Assembly: GCA_948468275.1 (NCBI GenBank)
Contig: CAOKHI010000005.1
Span: forward strand, 1-58,910
Reading direction: 5' to 3'
Length of the DNA stretch: 58,910 bases
Source of the DNA: an uncultured Clostridium sp.
GTDB taxonomy: Bacteria > Bacillota > Clostridia > TANB77 > CAG-508
In this document: positions 1 to 8,071 of the stretch, one piece after another
How the letters are laid out: each line of letters opens with the position of its first letter
How positions within the stretch are numbered: position 1 is the stretch's first letter
Made by a program: the position numbers and the translations under genes
Notes under the pieces: model-generated
The model's database searches: none
What the model saw: only the letters and a program-made list of their open reading frames with translations
What the model was told of the DNA's origin: nothing

Positions 1-928
1 TTCTATCATCTGCTTTTGTTTTATCTGGATTTAATTTTTGTAATCTAGATTTTCTCGGCTTGAATTCTTCTGTTTCTTCTGTTTGCTCTTCTAATGTTAT
101 TGTACCTCTTGATTGTTCTAAATCTCTAGACAAGTATCTATCCATAAATGTTTTTATATCTGTTTTATCAAAGTCTTTGGTATGGTAATCTCTAGTATGA
201 TTAAATTGTACTCCAGAGAATATCAATTTATCTGTTAGCATGACTTTTTCTCTTTCATCAACTAACCATTTTACAGGAGAAACTTCTACCCATACATTAT
301 CTCCATCTCTGTATTGTTCTCCATTTGAAAGTGTAAATCTATTTCCTCCAAAATCTGAATTAGCTTCAACTCTTACATATCTTTTACCATTATATTCATA
401 TTCTTCATGTTGTTTTGCTAAAAATTTTTCGCCATAAGCATCATATTTTCTTGAATCTGTTGTATAACTATTTCTTGTTTTGGATATACTACCACTTCTA
501 TATGCTCTTTCTAGTCTTTCTTGCATGTCTTTTGATGCTGCTTTTTGTGGGTAATATCCATACTCTACTTCAAGAATACCATCTCTTGCTCTTTTCCCAC
601 TCTCTCCGTTCGTGGGGATATTAGAGATTGATGAGAACGGCAAAGCTGGGCGAGCCCCACCATTGCGTCTGTCAACAGTGTCGCAATATCTACGACCATG
701 ACCGTCAACCACGCGCGCGTCATTATCTCCATCATCTGATTTTGTCCAATAATATCCTGTTCTTCCCTCCAAAGAACTATCATTATCTATATGATTGTTG
801 TCAGAAACATAAGCACCTAAAAGAATAGAGAAATCTGTTATTGCTGCTTTTGTTCCTCTCTTCTCTAATATATCTAATTTATCACTTCCAAAATATTGTT
901 CTTCGGTTAAAAAAGTAAAATTACTCAT
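1..928 (-). CDS. DGR target protein with variable repeat, 3' end beyond window
   Basis: Read from ATG at 928, behind an AGGAG site at 937-941, the frame stays open for 309 codons to the window edge, so the C-terminus is missing. Residues about 55-97 look like the ligand-binding part of a C-type-lectin/FGE-like fold as used by DGR targets: GYYWTKS, then DARVV, then RNGGARPAL. The variable repeat covers residues 69-95. The rest is hydrophilic (Tyr/Lys/Glu-rich) and I do not recognise it. There is no signal peptide. It lies downstream of the DGR reverse transcriptase and is presumably the protein being diversified. What it binds cannot be read from the sequence. Confidence 0.85.
   Translation of the reverse strand, partial: MSNFTFLTEEQYFGSDKLDILEKRGTKAAITDFSILLGAYVSDNNHIDNDSSLEGRTGYYWTKSDDGDNDARVVDGHGRRYCDTVDRRNGGARPALPFSSISNIPTNGESGKRARDGILEVEYGYYPQKAASKDMQERLERAYRSGSISKTRNSYTTDSRKYDAYGEKFLAKQHEEYEYNGKRYVRVEANSDFGGNRFTLSNGEQYRDGDNVWVEVSPVKWLVDEREKVMLTDKLIFSGVQFNHTRDYHTKDFDKTDIKTFMDRYLSRDLEQSRGTITLEEQTEETEEFKPRKSRLQKLNPDKTKADDR
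596..616 (-). other. Candidate hairpin just downstream of VR
   Basis: CCCAC and GTGGG arms (596-600 and 612-616) with an 11-nt spacer lie about 30 bp past the 3' end of the VR on the coding strand. Several DGRs have a hairpin/cruciform at this place that aids retrohoming. The stem here is short, so the assignment is weak. Confidence 0.3.
646..723 (-). repeat. DGR variable repeat (VR)
   Basis: This 78-bp segment aligns without gaps to 2299-2376. It differs at 11 positions, and all 11 are A in the template on the coding strand (T on the plus strand): seven to G, three to C and one to T on the coding strand. Both ends are invariant, including a GC-rich 3' end on the coding strand that would serve as the initiation-of-mutagenic-homing region. 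Template Asn codons (AAC/AAT) become Asp, His, Arg, Tyr, Asp, Thr and Asp here, with Tyr to Cys, Asp to Gly and Lys to Arg. Confidence 0.97.
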
Positions 929-1048
929 CTATACTACTCCTATATTTTTGTATATCCATAGAATTTTTATAAAAATTTCATAGATACATTATCTCTTTTT
1001 TTATTCTACCATAACAACTTTTTTTTGGGAATAGTTTTACATATTTTT

Positions 1049-2074
1049 TTACAGTTTTTGTGGAAAAGTTTCATTTTTTAATTTTTTACTTTCTTTTGTG
1101 TCTTTGATATGGTTATAAAATGCATTTTTTCTAATATAAACATATTCCTCATCAACAATATTTTTTTCTCTTAATTTATGCAATGTTTTTAAATGTTTTT
1201 TTAATCTTTGTTTAGATGAAACTCGTAATTTTCTTGTTATACTGCCATCTTCATTTAAGATATGCCTATATCCTAAAAAATCTATTCCATTTTTTACAAT
1301 TCCTATTTGTGTTTTTTGATTTAGTGATAGCTTTAACTCATGTTCACATTTCTCCTTTATTTTTGAAAGTGAATATTGTAAATAACTTTTATCTCTATGA
1401 ACCAAAATCATGTCGTCCATATAACGAATATACCCTTTTACTCTTAAATCTTCTTTAACATATCTGTCGATTACATTTAAATATAATAGTGCAAACCATT
1501 GACTAGATTGATTTCCAAGTGGTAAGCCAACATCTGCATTATTAGGCTGTTCTTTTACTAATTTTTCTATCATCCACATCTCATCACTTGAAAAATTAAT
1601 CTTTTTTAGTAAATTTAATAGCACTTCGTGATCTATGCTTTGAAAATACTTTCTTATATCACATTTTAGAAAAAATATTTTATTGTTTTGTTCTTTTCTA
1701 TATTCATTTCTTAAAAAATTTTCTAATCGTTTTATAGCAAATGTTGTTCCTTTTTCTTTTCTGCATGCTGCATTATCATATATTAGTTTTCTATCAATTT
1801 TATCTCTTAGTGCCACATCACAAAAACACTTTATAACAACTCTATCTCTAAAAGGTAATGCTTCTATAACTCTTTCTTTTGGCTCATATATTAAAAATTC
1901 TTTATACTTTCCTAATTTATATTTCTTTGACATTATATCGTTCATAAGATTACTTATATTACTTGATAAATTAGCTTCAAATCGTATCACTTCTCCTTTA
2001 TGTTGTTTAGATTTTCTACAACCTTTATATGCATCATATAAATTTTCAAATGTAAAAATTTCTTTTAATTCCAT
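1049..2074 (-). CDS. DGR reverse transcriptase
   Basis: A 341-residue reverse transcriptase. Visible motifs are the motif A aspartate near residue 139 (KCDIRKYF), motif B LPLGNQSSQ at about 184-192 and the catalytic YMDD at about 218-221, then FLGY. The GNxxSQ form of motif B, instead of the QGxxxSP of group II intron enzymes, is the DGR hallmark and is linked to adenine-directed infidelity. There is no maturase or HNH domain. I chose the ATG at 2074 because GGAGG lies at 2084-2088; an in-frame GTG at 2167 would add 31 atypical residues. It sits just downstream of the TR and upstream of the target gene. It would copy TR RNA into mutagenised cDNA. Confidence 0.95.
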   Translation of the reverse strand: MELKEIFTFENLYDAYKGCRKSKQHKGEVIRFEANLSSNISNLMNDIMSKKYKLGKYKEFLIYEPKERVIEALPFRDRVVIKCFCDVALRDKIDRKLIYDNAACRKEKGTTFAIKRLENFLRNEYRKEQNNKIFFLKCDIRKYFQSIDHEVLLNLLKKINFSSDEMWMIEKLVKEQPNNADVGLPLGNQSSQWFALLYLNVIDRYVKEDLRVKGYIRYMDDMILVHRDKSYLQYSLSKIKEKCEHELKLSLNQKTQIGIVKNGIDFLGYRHILNEDGSITRKLRVSSKQRLKKHLKTLHKLREKNIVDEEYVYIRKNAFYNHIKDTKESKKLKNETFPQKL

Positions 2075-2269
2075 ATTGTATTTCCTCCTAAAAAAAGAAC
2101 GCTCCTTAAAACTTGCAAAAAATAGATTATCTATTCGTTGCTCGTGTAAGCGTTCATATTCTTCCACCGCACTATTTCTTTAGCGGTTAGAAAAGAGAAA
2201 AATTCCTTCACTTTAAAATACTGATATATTTTCCTTAAAATATATTTCTCTGATTCTTTATTTTAAATC

Positions 2270-2295
2270 CACTTTTATAGGATTTATCAAAAGTG
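2270..2295 (-). ncRNA. Stem-loop immediately 3' of the template repeat
   Basis: CACTTTT and AAAAGTG arms enclose a 12-nt loop, beginning three bases past the TR on the coding strand. DGR cDNA synthesis depends on structured RNA flanking the TR, so this may belong to the TR-RNA. The rest of 2075-2447, apart from the TR, shows nothing recognisable. Confidence 0.4.
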
Positions 2296-2298
2296 AAT

Positions 2299-2376
2299 CT
2301 GGGCGAGCCCCACCATTGCGTTTGTTAACATTGTTGTAATTTCTATTACCATTATCGTTAACCACGCGCGCGTCAT
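2299..2376 (-). repeat. DGR template repeat (TR)
   Basis: This 78-bp non-coding template lies between avd and the reverse transcriptase, the usual place. Read in the VR frame it is rich in AAC/AAT (Asn) codons, giving the series NDNGNRNYNNVNK between invariant DARVV and RNGGARPA. AAY codons give the widest amino-acid range under A-to-N mutagenesis while avoiding stops. It has no open frame or ribosome site of its own. Confidence 0.97.
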
Positions 2377-2447
2377 AGAGAATGGGGCTACAAAGAAAAA
2401 CCCGAAATAAATTTTTCTCTTAATTAAAAGCCTTTCAGCCTAAAATC

Positions 2448-3029
2448 CTAACTTCGTTTTTTCCATCTTTCATCATCACTCTTTTTCCATGCTACTGTTA
2501 AATTAATTGCTTCTGATAATTGAATAGAAATTTGTTTGTATTGTTTCTTTAATATGCATCCAGAATTTTCTGCCACCATAGAAACATATCCTAGTAATTT
2601 TAATTTTACTATTGCCTCTTTTTGTAATTCTTCTCTTTTTGTTTTCTTTTCTACTGCATCCATTCTAATAAAATTAGCTTCTAATAAGCATTCTAATGTA
2701 TCAAGACAATAGTTCTGCATTCTATTTACAAATACTCCTCTAAATTTTTTTGGAGATTTTTCTGTAACTGCAATTATATAAGCTGCTAGTTTCTTTACTA
2801 CTGTTATAACCATTAAATCATTTGCATTAAATGGCAACTTATTCACTTGTTCTAATTCATTGTCATTTTCTACGCTTTCTTCAATTTCTTTTTTTTTAAA
2901 TCTTTTATTCTCAGCAGTAGCAATAGCTTGCTTCACTGCTACTTTATCCTCAATACTGTTTTCAGCTCCGTTAAAATCTTCTAATTTTTTAGGTATTTTC
3001 AAATTACTATCTCTACTAACTTGTAACAT
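2448..3029 (-). CDS. avd: Avd-like DGR accessory protein
   Basis: 193 residues. The C-terminal about 120 residues form an all-helical, basic domain (VNRMQNYCLDTLECLLEAN, then KLKLLGYVSMVAENSG, then QLSEAINLTVAWKK) matching the four-helix-bundle Avd/S23-type family. Avd forms a pentameric barrel that binds the reverse transcriptase and is needed for mutagenic retrohoming. The first about 70 residues are charged and extra compared with the about 128-residue Bordetella protein. The ATG at 3029 has GGAGG eight bases upstream. Its position before TR and RT is the classic DGR order. Confidence 0.85.
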   Translation of the reverse strand: MLQVSRDSNLKIPKKLEDFNGAENSIEDKVAVKQAIATAENKRFKKKEIEESVENDNELEQVNKLPFNANDLMVITVVKKLAAYIIAVTEKSPKKFRGVFVNRMQNYCLDTLECLLEANFIRMDAVEKKTKREELQKEAIVKLKLLGYVSMVAENSGCILKKQYKQISIQLSEAINLTVAWKKSDDERWKKRS

Positions 3030-3097
3030 TTTTATCCTCCTTACACATTTCTGTATTTTAACATGAATTCCCTAAAAAATCCATTAAGTTCAATGTT

Positions 3098-4078
3098 TTA
3101 AAGTTCTCCTTTGATTTTTGTTATCTTATTTAAAAGCTTATTGTACTCCTCTCTACTAACACCTGTTCCTTCTAAAGACTTCTGATACTTTTTTTCTTCT
3201 TTAGATAGATATTCTTCTGGATCATCATAATATAATAATAATTCTAACATCAAACACTCTATTTCACATTCTGTATGCTTTTTATTTTTTATTGTAATAC
3301 CTAATTTTTTTAATATCCTTTTCTCCTTAAAACTTAACATTTTTCTTATATTTAAAATCTCTAAATTATGATATTTTTCATCCCATTCTAAATATTTTTT
3401 ATTTTCTAATTCTCTTTTTATTCTTTTTAATTCTGTATATATTTCTTCATAATCATTAACTGGTTTCTTTATATATCCTGCTACTTCTAGTCCACCATTT
3501 ATAACATCACTTTTGTTATCTGCAGATATAACTAAAAATGTAATATCTTTATTTTTGGCAAAATAACTCTTTATAATATCTAAACCTGTATATCTATGAT
3601 TACGCATAAGGTCTGTTATTACAATTTCTGGCTTTAATTCTTCGATCATTTTTATTTCATCTTCATCACTATTAGCAATTCCTAATATTTCTATATCTTC
3701 ATATTTTTCTAAAAATTCTTTTATAAATTTGCATATATGAATATTGTCATCTGCAATTATGATTTTAATTTTTCTACTCAATTTAATCTTTCCTTCCATT
3801 ATTTCATTATTTATTTTCACTATTGTTTCTTTAGCAGCAATAGTAAATATCTCCTTTAAATTTGTCTTTAAATAATTATTGGTATCCTCTACATATCCAA
3901 ATATTTCTTCATATAATTTCTTTTTTGTTTCAGTATCAAAGTTATTATTTTCTTCAATATTCTGTAATATTTGATTTATTCTCTTTTGTTTATTACAGTT
4001 TAAAATTTTTAATAATAATTCATCAAAATCTTGTTCTTCACAAATCTCATCTATTAAATCAAATTTTATCTCTTTCAT
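3098..4078 (-). CDS. Orphan receiver-domain protein, helical N- and C-terminal regions
   Basis: 326 residues. Residues about 103-225 are a CheY-like receiver: acidic pair D110/D111, phospho-acceptor D156 (VITDLM), a VISAD switch segment and the conserved lysine in YIKKP. The first about 100 residues are helical, and the last about 90 (from EWDEKYH) form a Lys/Glu-rich helical region with no DNA-binding domain I recognise. No histidine kinase is in the window. It ends 68 bp before avd on the same strand, so it may be co-transcribed with the DGR and could control it; that is inference from position. Confidence 0.7.
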   Translation of the reverse strand: MKEIKFDLIDEICEEQDFDELLLKILNCNKQKRINQILQNIEENNNFDTETKKKLYEEIFGYVEDTNNYLKTNLKEIFTIAAKETIVKINNEIMEGKIKLSRKIKIIIADDNIHICKFIKEFLEKYEDIEILGIANSDEDEIKMIEELKPEIVITDLMRNHRYTGLDIIKSYFAKNKDITFLVISADNKSDVINGGLEVAGYIKKPVNDYEEIYTELKRIKRELENKKYLEWDEKYHNLEILNIRKMLSFKEKRILKKLGITIKNKKHTECEIECLMLELLLYYDDPEEYLSKEEKKYQKSLEGTGVSREEYNKLLNKITKIKGEL

Positions 4079-4122
4079 TTTTCCCTACTTTATAAAATTT
4101 TCTTTTCTTGATAGAAATAGTC

Positions 4123-4161
4123 TACCAAGATTGGTAAATAAATATTGTAAAATATACAATA
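4123..4161. promoter_or_regulatory. Two inverted repeats in the divergent control region
   Basis: TACCAAGATTGGTA (4123-4136), a perfect 14-bp palindrome, and TATTGTA-N5-TACAATA (4143-4161) lie between the receiver gene (minus) and the XRE gene (plus). They are good candidates for operators of the adjacent XRE repressor over both divergent promoters. Confidence 0.55.
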
Positions 4162-4192
4162 ATAATTAATGTTGGAAAGGAAACTACTATAT

Positions 4193-4450
4193 ATGCAAGT
4201 TAAAAAGTTAAATGGTAAATCTAATGTTATTGGTAGAAATATTAAAAAGTATAGAGAATTGCGTGGCTTAACTCAAAGAGAACTTTCTAATAAAATAGCT
4301 TTACTTGGTATAGATATTTATCATTCAGACATTTCTCAAATTGAAAATCAAAAATTATTGTTAAAAGACTTTGAAATTATTGCATTTTGCAAAGTTCTAA
4401 ATGTATCTTATGAACAATTATTTGAAAATACCGATAACTTATTTGATTAA
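4193..4450 (+). CDS. XRE-family transcriptional regulator
   Basis: 85 residues. One Cro/CI-type helix-turn-helix (IGRNIKKYRELRGLTQREL, then YHSDISQIENQK), with little else. Start at ATG 4193, preceded by GGAAAGGAA; an in-frame ATG at 4169 is possible. It diverges from the receiver/DGR side and probably regulates the region, possibly ICE activation. Confidence 0.85.
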   Translation: MQVKKLNGKSNVIGRNIKKYRELRGLTQRELSNKIALLGIDIYHSDISQIENQKLLLKDFEIIAFCKVLNVSYEQLFENTDNLFD

Positions 4451-4515
4451 TTATTATTATTTTACAATGACATCTAAAATTATACTGTTTCGTATTTTTT
4501 AGTTAAATAAATGTT

Positions 4516-4539
4516 AAAGAATATGGTTTCATATTCTTT
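4516..4539 (+). terminator. Intrinsic terminator after first XRE gene
   Basis: AAAGAATATG, a GTTT loop and CATATTCTTT, followed by TATTTTTAT on the plus strand. Otherwise 4451-4685 is AT-rich and featureless apart from the ribosome site of the next gene. Confidence 0.75.
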
Positions 4540-4685
4540 TATTTTTATCCATTACTATATTAACATATCTTATATTATAAATCAATATTTTATTTTACTT
4601 TTGCTTTTTTTCTAATATATGTTTGTTTTATTTCTGCCATAATTCTTATATTATTTTTATATAAGAAAGGGGGATTACTTATTCT

Positions 4686-5036
4686 ATGAAAAATGCAAAA
4701 TCTTTAAAAAATATAGGAAACAATATTCAAATAGCTAGATTGAAAAAAGGATTAACACAAGAAGCTCTTTCTGAAAAATGTAATGTTTCAACTAAATATA
4801 TAAGTGCAATAGAACGCGGAATATCTTCTGGTAGCATTTCACTTATAATTGATATTTGTAATGCTTTAGATGTAACACCTAATTATATTTTTAATAATAC
4901 CATTAAAAATTCTAATGATAATGTTGATATATTTCCTGTTGAAATTTCTTCAATTTACTTGAAATTAAAATCTGAGAATAAAAAATTTGTCGAAACTACA
5001 ATACAACATTTATATTCTATGCAAAATAAAAGATAA
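4686..5036 (+). CDS. XRE-family transcriptional regulator
   Basis: 116 residues. N-terminal helix-turn-helix (IGNNIQIARLKKGLTQEAL, then TKYISAIERG) followed by a short C-terminal helical tail. AAAGGGGG precedes the ATG. Second regulator of the divergent control block; its DNA target is unknown. Confidence 0.85.
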   Translation: MKNAKSLKNIGNNIQIARLKKGLTQEALSEKCNVSTKYISAIERGISSGSISLIIDICNALDVTPNYIFNNTIKNSNDNVDIFPVEISSIYLKLKSENKKFVETTIQHLYSMQNKR

Positions 5037-5060
5037 ATTTTTTGTATATATAATTAAGAA

Positions 5061-5090
5061 AAATCCGTATACTAAGCTTCATACGGATTT
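5061..5090. terminator. Bidirectional intrinsic terminator
   Basis: AAATCCGTAT, a 10-nt loop and ATACGGATTT, with T-runs on both sides. It separates the plus-strand XRE gene from the convergent end of the ICE operon. Confidence 0.85.
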
Positions 5091-5105
5091 TTTATTATAT
5101 ATTTC

Positions 5106-5324
5106 TTACTTATTTCCTTTTACCAAAGTATTTAAAATACTACTATACTGATTACTTAATTTGGCAATATCTCCATTTTTAGTACTATGCGACATAATAA
5201 ATTCTTCTATTTCTAATTCGTATTTTCTCAATTCTTCTTTGTTGTAATCTATATCTTCTACATTTATTCCTGCATTACTTAATAATTTTATTTCTTCTTT
5301 TGAAAACTGCTTCATTAGATTCAT
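5106..5324 (-). CDS. Small ICE protein of unknown function
   Basis: 72 residues from ATG 5324 (GGGAGAAAG site just upstream), hydrophilic and predicted helical, no membrane segment. It overlaps the end of the preceding gene by 50 bp, suggesting translational coupling. Last gene of the conjugation operon before the terminator. Not recognised. Confidence 0.6.
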   Translation of the reverse strand: MNLMKQFSKEEIKLLSNAGINVEDIDYNKEELRKYELEIEEFIMSHSTKNGDIAKLSNQYSSILNTLVKGNK

Positions 5325-5592
5325 TTTTTTCTTTCTCCCTTTCATTTATTGCTACCATAAGTTCATTATCTTGTACTGTCCTATTAGCATTTTGATATGT
5401 AAATTTAGCACCTGTAAAATAAACTTTATAATCTATACCTTCTAGCCTTGTTTTACATAGTGCTAAAAATTTGTCAACTTCCTCTTCTGATAAATTATGC
5501 TTAACTCTTAATTCATAGAAAGTAAAGATAATTTCATTTTCATTTTTCATCATCTTTTCATTTATAAGATTCTCTACAAATTGTGTTGTCAT
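5275..5592 (-). CDS. Small ICE protein of unknown function
   Basis: 105 residues from ATG 5592; an upstream in-frame GTG would add three residues. Acidic-basic mixed protein with two helical stretches (HNLSEEEVDKFLALCKTRL) and a charged tail. Same strand and operon as the CHAP hydrolase. Not recognised. Confidence 0.6.
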   Translation of the reverse strand: MTTQFVENLINEKMMKNENEIIFTFYELRVKHNLSEEEVDKFLALCKTRLEGIDYKVYFTGAKFTYQNANRTVQDNELMVAINEREKEKNESNEAVFKRRNKIIK

Positions 5593-5711
5593 TGTTTCCA
5601 CTCCATTCTGTATTGTATTATATCATTTATTTTTCATTTTGTCTTTAAAAAACAAAAAAATCGCAGAAGAAATACATATTTTTCTATAAGTACCTCTTCT
5701 GCTTATTTTTA

Positions 5712-7316
5712 TTAGTACATTGGTGTTCCATACCCTAAAATATCTAAACTGTTTATATCATAATCTCTTCTGCAACAACTATCGCTCGAATTTCCCTCTA
5801 TTGTATAAACTCTTCCATTTTCTGTTTTTTCTACTATTCCTACATGATCTGCTTGTCCACTTCTTGCTCCTGTTTCCTTATCTGCCCAGTCAAAGAAAAT
5901 AATGTCGCCTGGTTTTGGAGAGAATCCTTTTTCTTTCCAAAGTCCACAAGTTCTAAACCAGTCAACACCCTCGCTCTGACATCCTGCAAATTTTGGAATT
6001 ATTCCTGCTTCAATGTAGCCACATTCATTGGCACACCATGAAACAAAGCAAGCACACCATTCTACACGAGAATCAAAACCATACCAACTCCAATAAGGTT
6101 GTCCTCCAACATTTCCTATTTGTGAAGCTGCAACTAGAACAATGTCATTACTCCCAACAGATGAGCCATATATTACTGATGCCCACATACTAGCATATTT
6201 ATTATCTGTCAATTCTTGTAATTGTTTCCTTTGTTCTTGACTAAAATTGTATTTGTCTGCCATCTCATTTGCTGATTTTCCTGTTATTGTAATATGCAAT
6301 TTTACCTTTGTTACTGTTACTCTGTCAGTAGATGTTAAGCCTATTCTTATTTCTTCATGACTTTCTTCATCTTTTGTAAATGATATTTCATTCATTTCCC
6401 AAAAAATCTCTTTTAGAAGATTAACCTTTTCATCATTTAAGGTTATAACATCTGCTTCATTATTACCATTGCTTAATTTAACTGTGTATATTGCCAAAAC
6501 ATCTTTCCATTCGGCTCTATGAGAATTTATATCGTACTCATCATAAGGATTATCTTTCTGTATTTGTGTTATCTTATTCATAAACTCTGTATTTAAGTCT
6601 GCTATTACTTGATTCATTGTTACTACTTGTTGTTGCCCATTTATAGTTATTGTGCTACCTGTATCTTCGCTTGAAAAGAAGATACCAAAAATTGAACTAA
6701 CTAGCATTGCTATTAAGCAAACTACAATTATAATTAAAACAACGATCCAGCCACCTGCTACTAAAAATGCAATTAGTGCTTTTGTTGCAACTATAATAGC
6801 TTTTATTGCTGCTATTGTTGCTTTTATTCCTACTTTTATTGCCTTTACTGTTGCTTTTGCTGTTGCCTTTGCCATTTGTATTGCTCTTTTAGTTGCTTTT
6901 GCTGTTGTTTCAGCTGCTTTTTTTGTTGTTTTTATTGTTCTGTCTGCCGTTTTTATAGCTTTTTTAGTAGTTTTTGTTGCTGTTTTCATTTTCTTTGCAA
7001 CTTTTTTTACTTGGCTTTTCTTTTTTATCGTTTTTATTTTTTGATTTACATTTTGTATGTTTTGTACTGTTTTGTCAAAATTCTTCTTGCCATATTTATT
7101 AAGTCTGTAAACATTATTAGGAAGATTACTTGCTGTTTTTGATATTTTATTTATTGCGTATTCTGTTCCATTATCACTTGTTTCTTCTTGGTATGTTTCT
7201 TTTGTTTTGTCTTTTGCTTGTACTAATCTGTCTTTCATTTTTTCTGTTCCAACTACTGCTTTGTTAATTGTTTTTACTGTTCCTTTTTTACTCTGTTTAA
7301 CTTTAATATCTGCCAA
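5712..7316 (-). CDS. VirB1-like CHAP-domain peptidoglycan hydrolase of the conjugation machine
   Basis: 534 residues, starting at TTG 7316 behind GGAGG. Residues about 95-180 are a Lys/Ala/Thr-rich helical tract of short AIK/ATK-type repeats. A strong membrane segment follows at about 180-215, a VirB8-like linker region at about 225-370, and a C-terminal CHAP domain at about 385-534 with catalytic Cys421 (EWCACF) and His491 (DHVGIV). CHAP proteins of this kind open the cell wall for the ICE type IV secretion channel. It neighbours sortase and VirB4. The cationic N-terminus before the membrane would be cytoplasmic. Confidence 0.85.
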   Translation of the reverse strand: MADIKVKQSKKGTVKTINKAVVGTEKMKDRLVQAKDKTKETYQEETSDNGTEYAINKISKTASNLPNNVYRLNKYGKKNFDKTVQNIQNVNQKIKTIKKKSQVKKVAKKMKTATKTTKKAIKTADRTIKTTKKAAETTAKATKRAIQMAKATAKATVKAIKVGIKATIAAIKAIIVATKALIAFLVAGGWIVVLIIIVVCLIAMLVSSIFGIFFSSEDTGSTITINGQQQVVTMNQVIADLNTEFMNKITQIQKDNPYDEYDINSHRAEWKDVLAIYTVKLSNGNNEADVITLNDEKVNLLKEIFWEMNEISFTKDEESHEEIRIGLTSTDRVTVTKVKLHITITGKSANEMADKYNFSQEQRKQLQELTDNKYASMWASVIYGSSVGSNDIVLVAASQIGNVGGQPYWSWYGFDSRVEWCACFVSWCANECGYIEAGIIPKFAGCQSEGVDWFRTCGLWKEKGFSPKPGDIIFFDWADKETGARSGQADHVGIVEKTENGRVYTIEGNSSDSCCRRDYDINSLDILGYGTPMY

Positions 7317-7327
7317 ACAAACACCTC

Positions 7328-8071
7328 CTAATTGTTTATTTCTCTTGCAATAACTACTAATCTTCCGTTTTTATTGCTATATTCACAAGTAGAAAGTGTA
7401 ATAAATTTATCGTGATATTTTGGTTTTATATTTGTTTCATAAAATGATAATTCTTTACACTTATTTACAAATGTATTGAACTCATCTTCATTACTAAAAT
7501 TCACAAAATTATAATATTTAAAAGTGTTTTTGCTATATACTACTGTTTTAAATACTACAAAAATTTCGTATTTTTTCATTTCTTCCAATGTTGTAAAATC
7601 TATAATCTTATGATTTTCGTAAAATTCTTTTGATTTATAATTTTCTAATGCACCAAATACTTTTTTATAATTCATGTGATGCCCATATATTACAAGATTA
7701 TCACTTGTGTTTATATTGCATTCTTCTGACATATAAGGTGTTCCATAAGATGAATACTTTTTATAAAAATCTCTATGCAAGTAATAGTTAGGATTACTTT
7801 TTGTCTGCATTATTGGATAGTTTATTGTTGTATCATTTATTTTTAACCAACCTACAATATCACTATTGATAGCATATAAGTTATCTATATTTATTACTGT
7901 TTCTTCTTGTTTTTTATCTTCTGGATTTGTTTGTTCTACTATTTCAATTAGTTCTTCAAAATTGTTTTCTTGTTCTTTATTTTGTTTCAATTCTTTATAA
8001 ATACAATAACTGCTAATAAGAATTACACTTATTAGCAGCATAATACAAAATACATACAATATTTTTTTCAC
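7328..8071 (-). CDS. srtB: Class B sortase
   Basis: 247 residues from GTG 8071, which overlaps the TAG of virB4 (ATAGTG). An N-terminal membrane anchor (about 3-25) precedes the sortase domain with His131 (YGHHM), Cys229 (LSTCEYS) and Arg237 (NGRLVV). A longer open frame up to 8341 exists only because of the extra C at 8089 in virB4; its first 90 residues are VirB4 C-terminus, not sortase. The likely substrate is the TPKTG-ending adhesin of the same ICE (32729-37174). Confidence 0.88.
   Translation of the reverse strand: MKKILYVFCIMLLISVILISSYCIYKELKQNKEQENNFEELIEIVEQTNPEDKKQEETVINIDNLYAINSDIVGWLKINDTTINYPIMQTKSNPNYYLHRDFYKKYSSYGTPYMSEECNINTSDNLVIYGHHMNYKKVFGALENYKSKEFYENHKIIDFTTLEEMKKYEIFVVFKTVVYSKNTFKYYNFVNFSNEDEFNTFVNKCKELSFYETNIKPKYHDKFITLSTCEYSNKNGRLVVIAREINN

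Noticed and set aside
565..783. 72-codon minus-strand open frame across the VR
   Set aside because: It is another frame of the DGR target gene; the 928-to-1 frame has the ribosome site, the GYYWTKS/NGGARPAL motifs and the TR-matched codons.
2160..2172. CGG near the upstream GTG of the DGR reverse transcriptase as another recoding site
   Set aside because: The better start is ATG 2074 with its own GGAGG, and the sequence before it is not conserved RT, so no frameshift is needed.
6652..7142. Plus-strand hydrophobic frames rich in Ala, Val and Phe
   Set aside because: Antisense of the Lys/Ala/Thr repeat tract in the CHAP gene; no ribosome site.
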